From positions 1 through 16,031 of the forward strand of contig JAITKY010000072.1 in NCBI GenBank assembly GCA_031278135.1: a stretch of DNA of 16,031 bases, given 5' to 3'. A model generated the notes under the pieces. It ran no database searches. It saw nothing but the letters and a program-made list of their open reading frames with translations, and was not told the origin of the DNA. Below are positions 15,848-16,031 of this stretch, one piece after another. A program made the translations under genes and the position numbers. The first letter of the stretch is position 1. Every line of letters starts with the position of its first letter. Origin of the DNA: Prevotellaceae bacterium (GTDB lineage Bacteria > Bacteroidota > Bacteroidia > Bacteroidales > UBA932).

Positions 15848-16031
15848 ATGAGTACCGGACTGATTGTTTTTCTTGTTATTATCGGACTTTTGATAATTGT
15901 GTATATCTCGATATACAATGGTTTAGTGTCGCGTAAAAATCAGGTTGCGTATGCCGATGGCGCTGTAAATGTCATGTTTAAAAACAGATATGACCTGATA
16001 CCAAATCTTGTGGCGACAGTCAAGCAATATA
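15848..16031 (+). CDS. lemA: LemA family protein, N-terminal part cut by window edge
   Basis: The ATG at 15848 opens 61 full codons that run off the right edge. Residues about 4-25 are one hydrophobic helix (GLIVFLVIIGLLIIVYISIY), followed by NGLVSRKNQVAYADGAVNVM and the LemA hallmark FKNRYDLIPNLVATVKQY. LemA proteins are membrane-anchored by the N-terminal helix, with a mostly helical domain behind it; their biochemical role is not well defined. The usual LemA length is about 190 residues, so roughly two thirds of the gene is missing here. It is the only plus-strand gene and is divergent from the kinase operon. A purine-rich stretch (AAAGAAAGAG) lies a few bases before the start, and a -7 element is at 15800-15807. 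Confidence 0.92.
   Translation, partial: MSTGLIVFLVIIGLLIIVYISIYNGLVSRKNQVAYADGAVNVMFKNRYDLIPNLVATVKQY

Noticed and set aside
1..16031. CRISPR array, tRNA/rRNA genes, insertion sequences or integrase
   Set aside because: I saw no regularly spaced repeats, tRNA-like cloverleaf, transposase motifs or long terminal inverted repeats on either strand. The restriction genes lack any visible mobile-element boundary.

Overview
The window looks like chromosomal DNA of a member of the Bacteroidota, most likely Bacteroidales or a close relative. The evidence is a full-length SprA/Sov type IX secretion translocon, a lipoprotein with a Bacteroidota-style signal, mostly absent Shine-Dalgarno motifs, and several upstream sites matching the Bacteroidota -7 promoter element TAnnTTTG. 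All genes but the last lie on the minus strand, so they are transcribed from right to left.

Layout in transcription order. (1) A divergent intergenic region (15571-15847) separates lemA (plus strand, cut by the right edge) from a minus-strand operon. (2) That operon holds a sugar-kinase-like phosphotransferase (14479-15570), a small secreted DUF2147 protein (14036-14476) and a short CstA-type carbon-starvation transporter (12612-14030), with gaps of 2 and 5 bases. (3) A non-coding stretch of about 490 bp (12125-12611) carries the probable ruvA promoter. (4) A second run contains ruvA (11537-12124), the 7.3-kb sprA (4250-11518), a large Eco57I-type adenine DNA methyltransferase (1205-4237) and a small PD-(D/E)XK nuclease-like protein (552-1208). 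Gaps in this run are 18 bp, 12 bp and a 4-base ATGA overlap. (5) A separate promoter (about 499-528) drives an Ig-like-domain lipoprotein that runs off the left edge.

The most interesting part is the methyltransferase/nuclease pair. It sits immediately behind sprA, is visibly more AT-rich over much of its length, and its Shine-Dalgarno overlaps the sprA stop codon. The methyltransferase has an N-terminal segment that resembles a PD-(D/E)XK nuclease whose catalytic Lys is replaced by Arg. The downstream small protein carries an intact D...ECK motif. I infer a split restriction-modification system in which the fused nuclease has decayed and a separate subunit cuts. This is a hypothesis from motifs, not a database match.

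RuvA (Holliday-junction processing) and SprA (outer-membrane export of T9SS cargo) share an operon without an obvious functional link. The kinase/DUF2147/CstA group suggests nutrient scavenging (sugar or amino-sugar phosphorylation plus peptide or small-carboxylate uptake), but the substrates cannot be read from the sequence.
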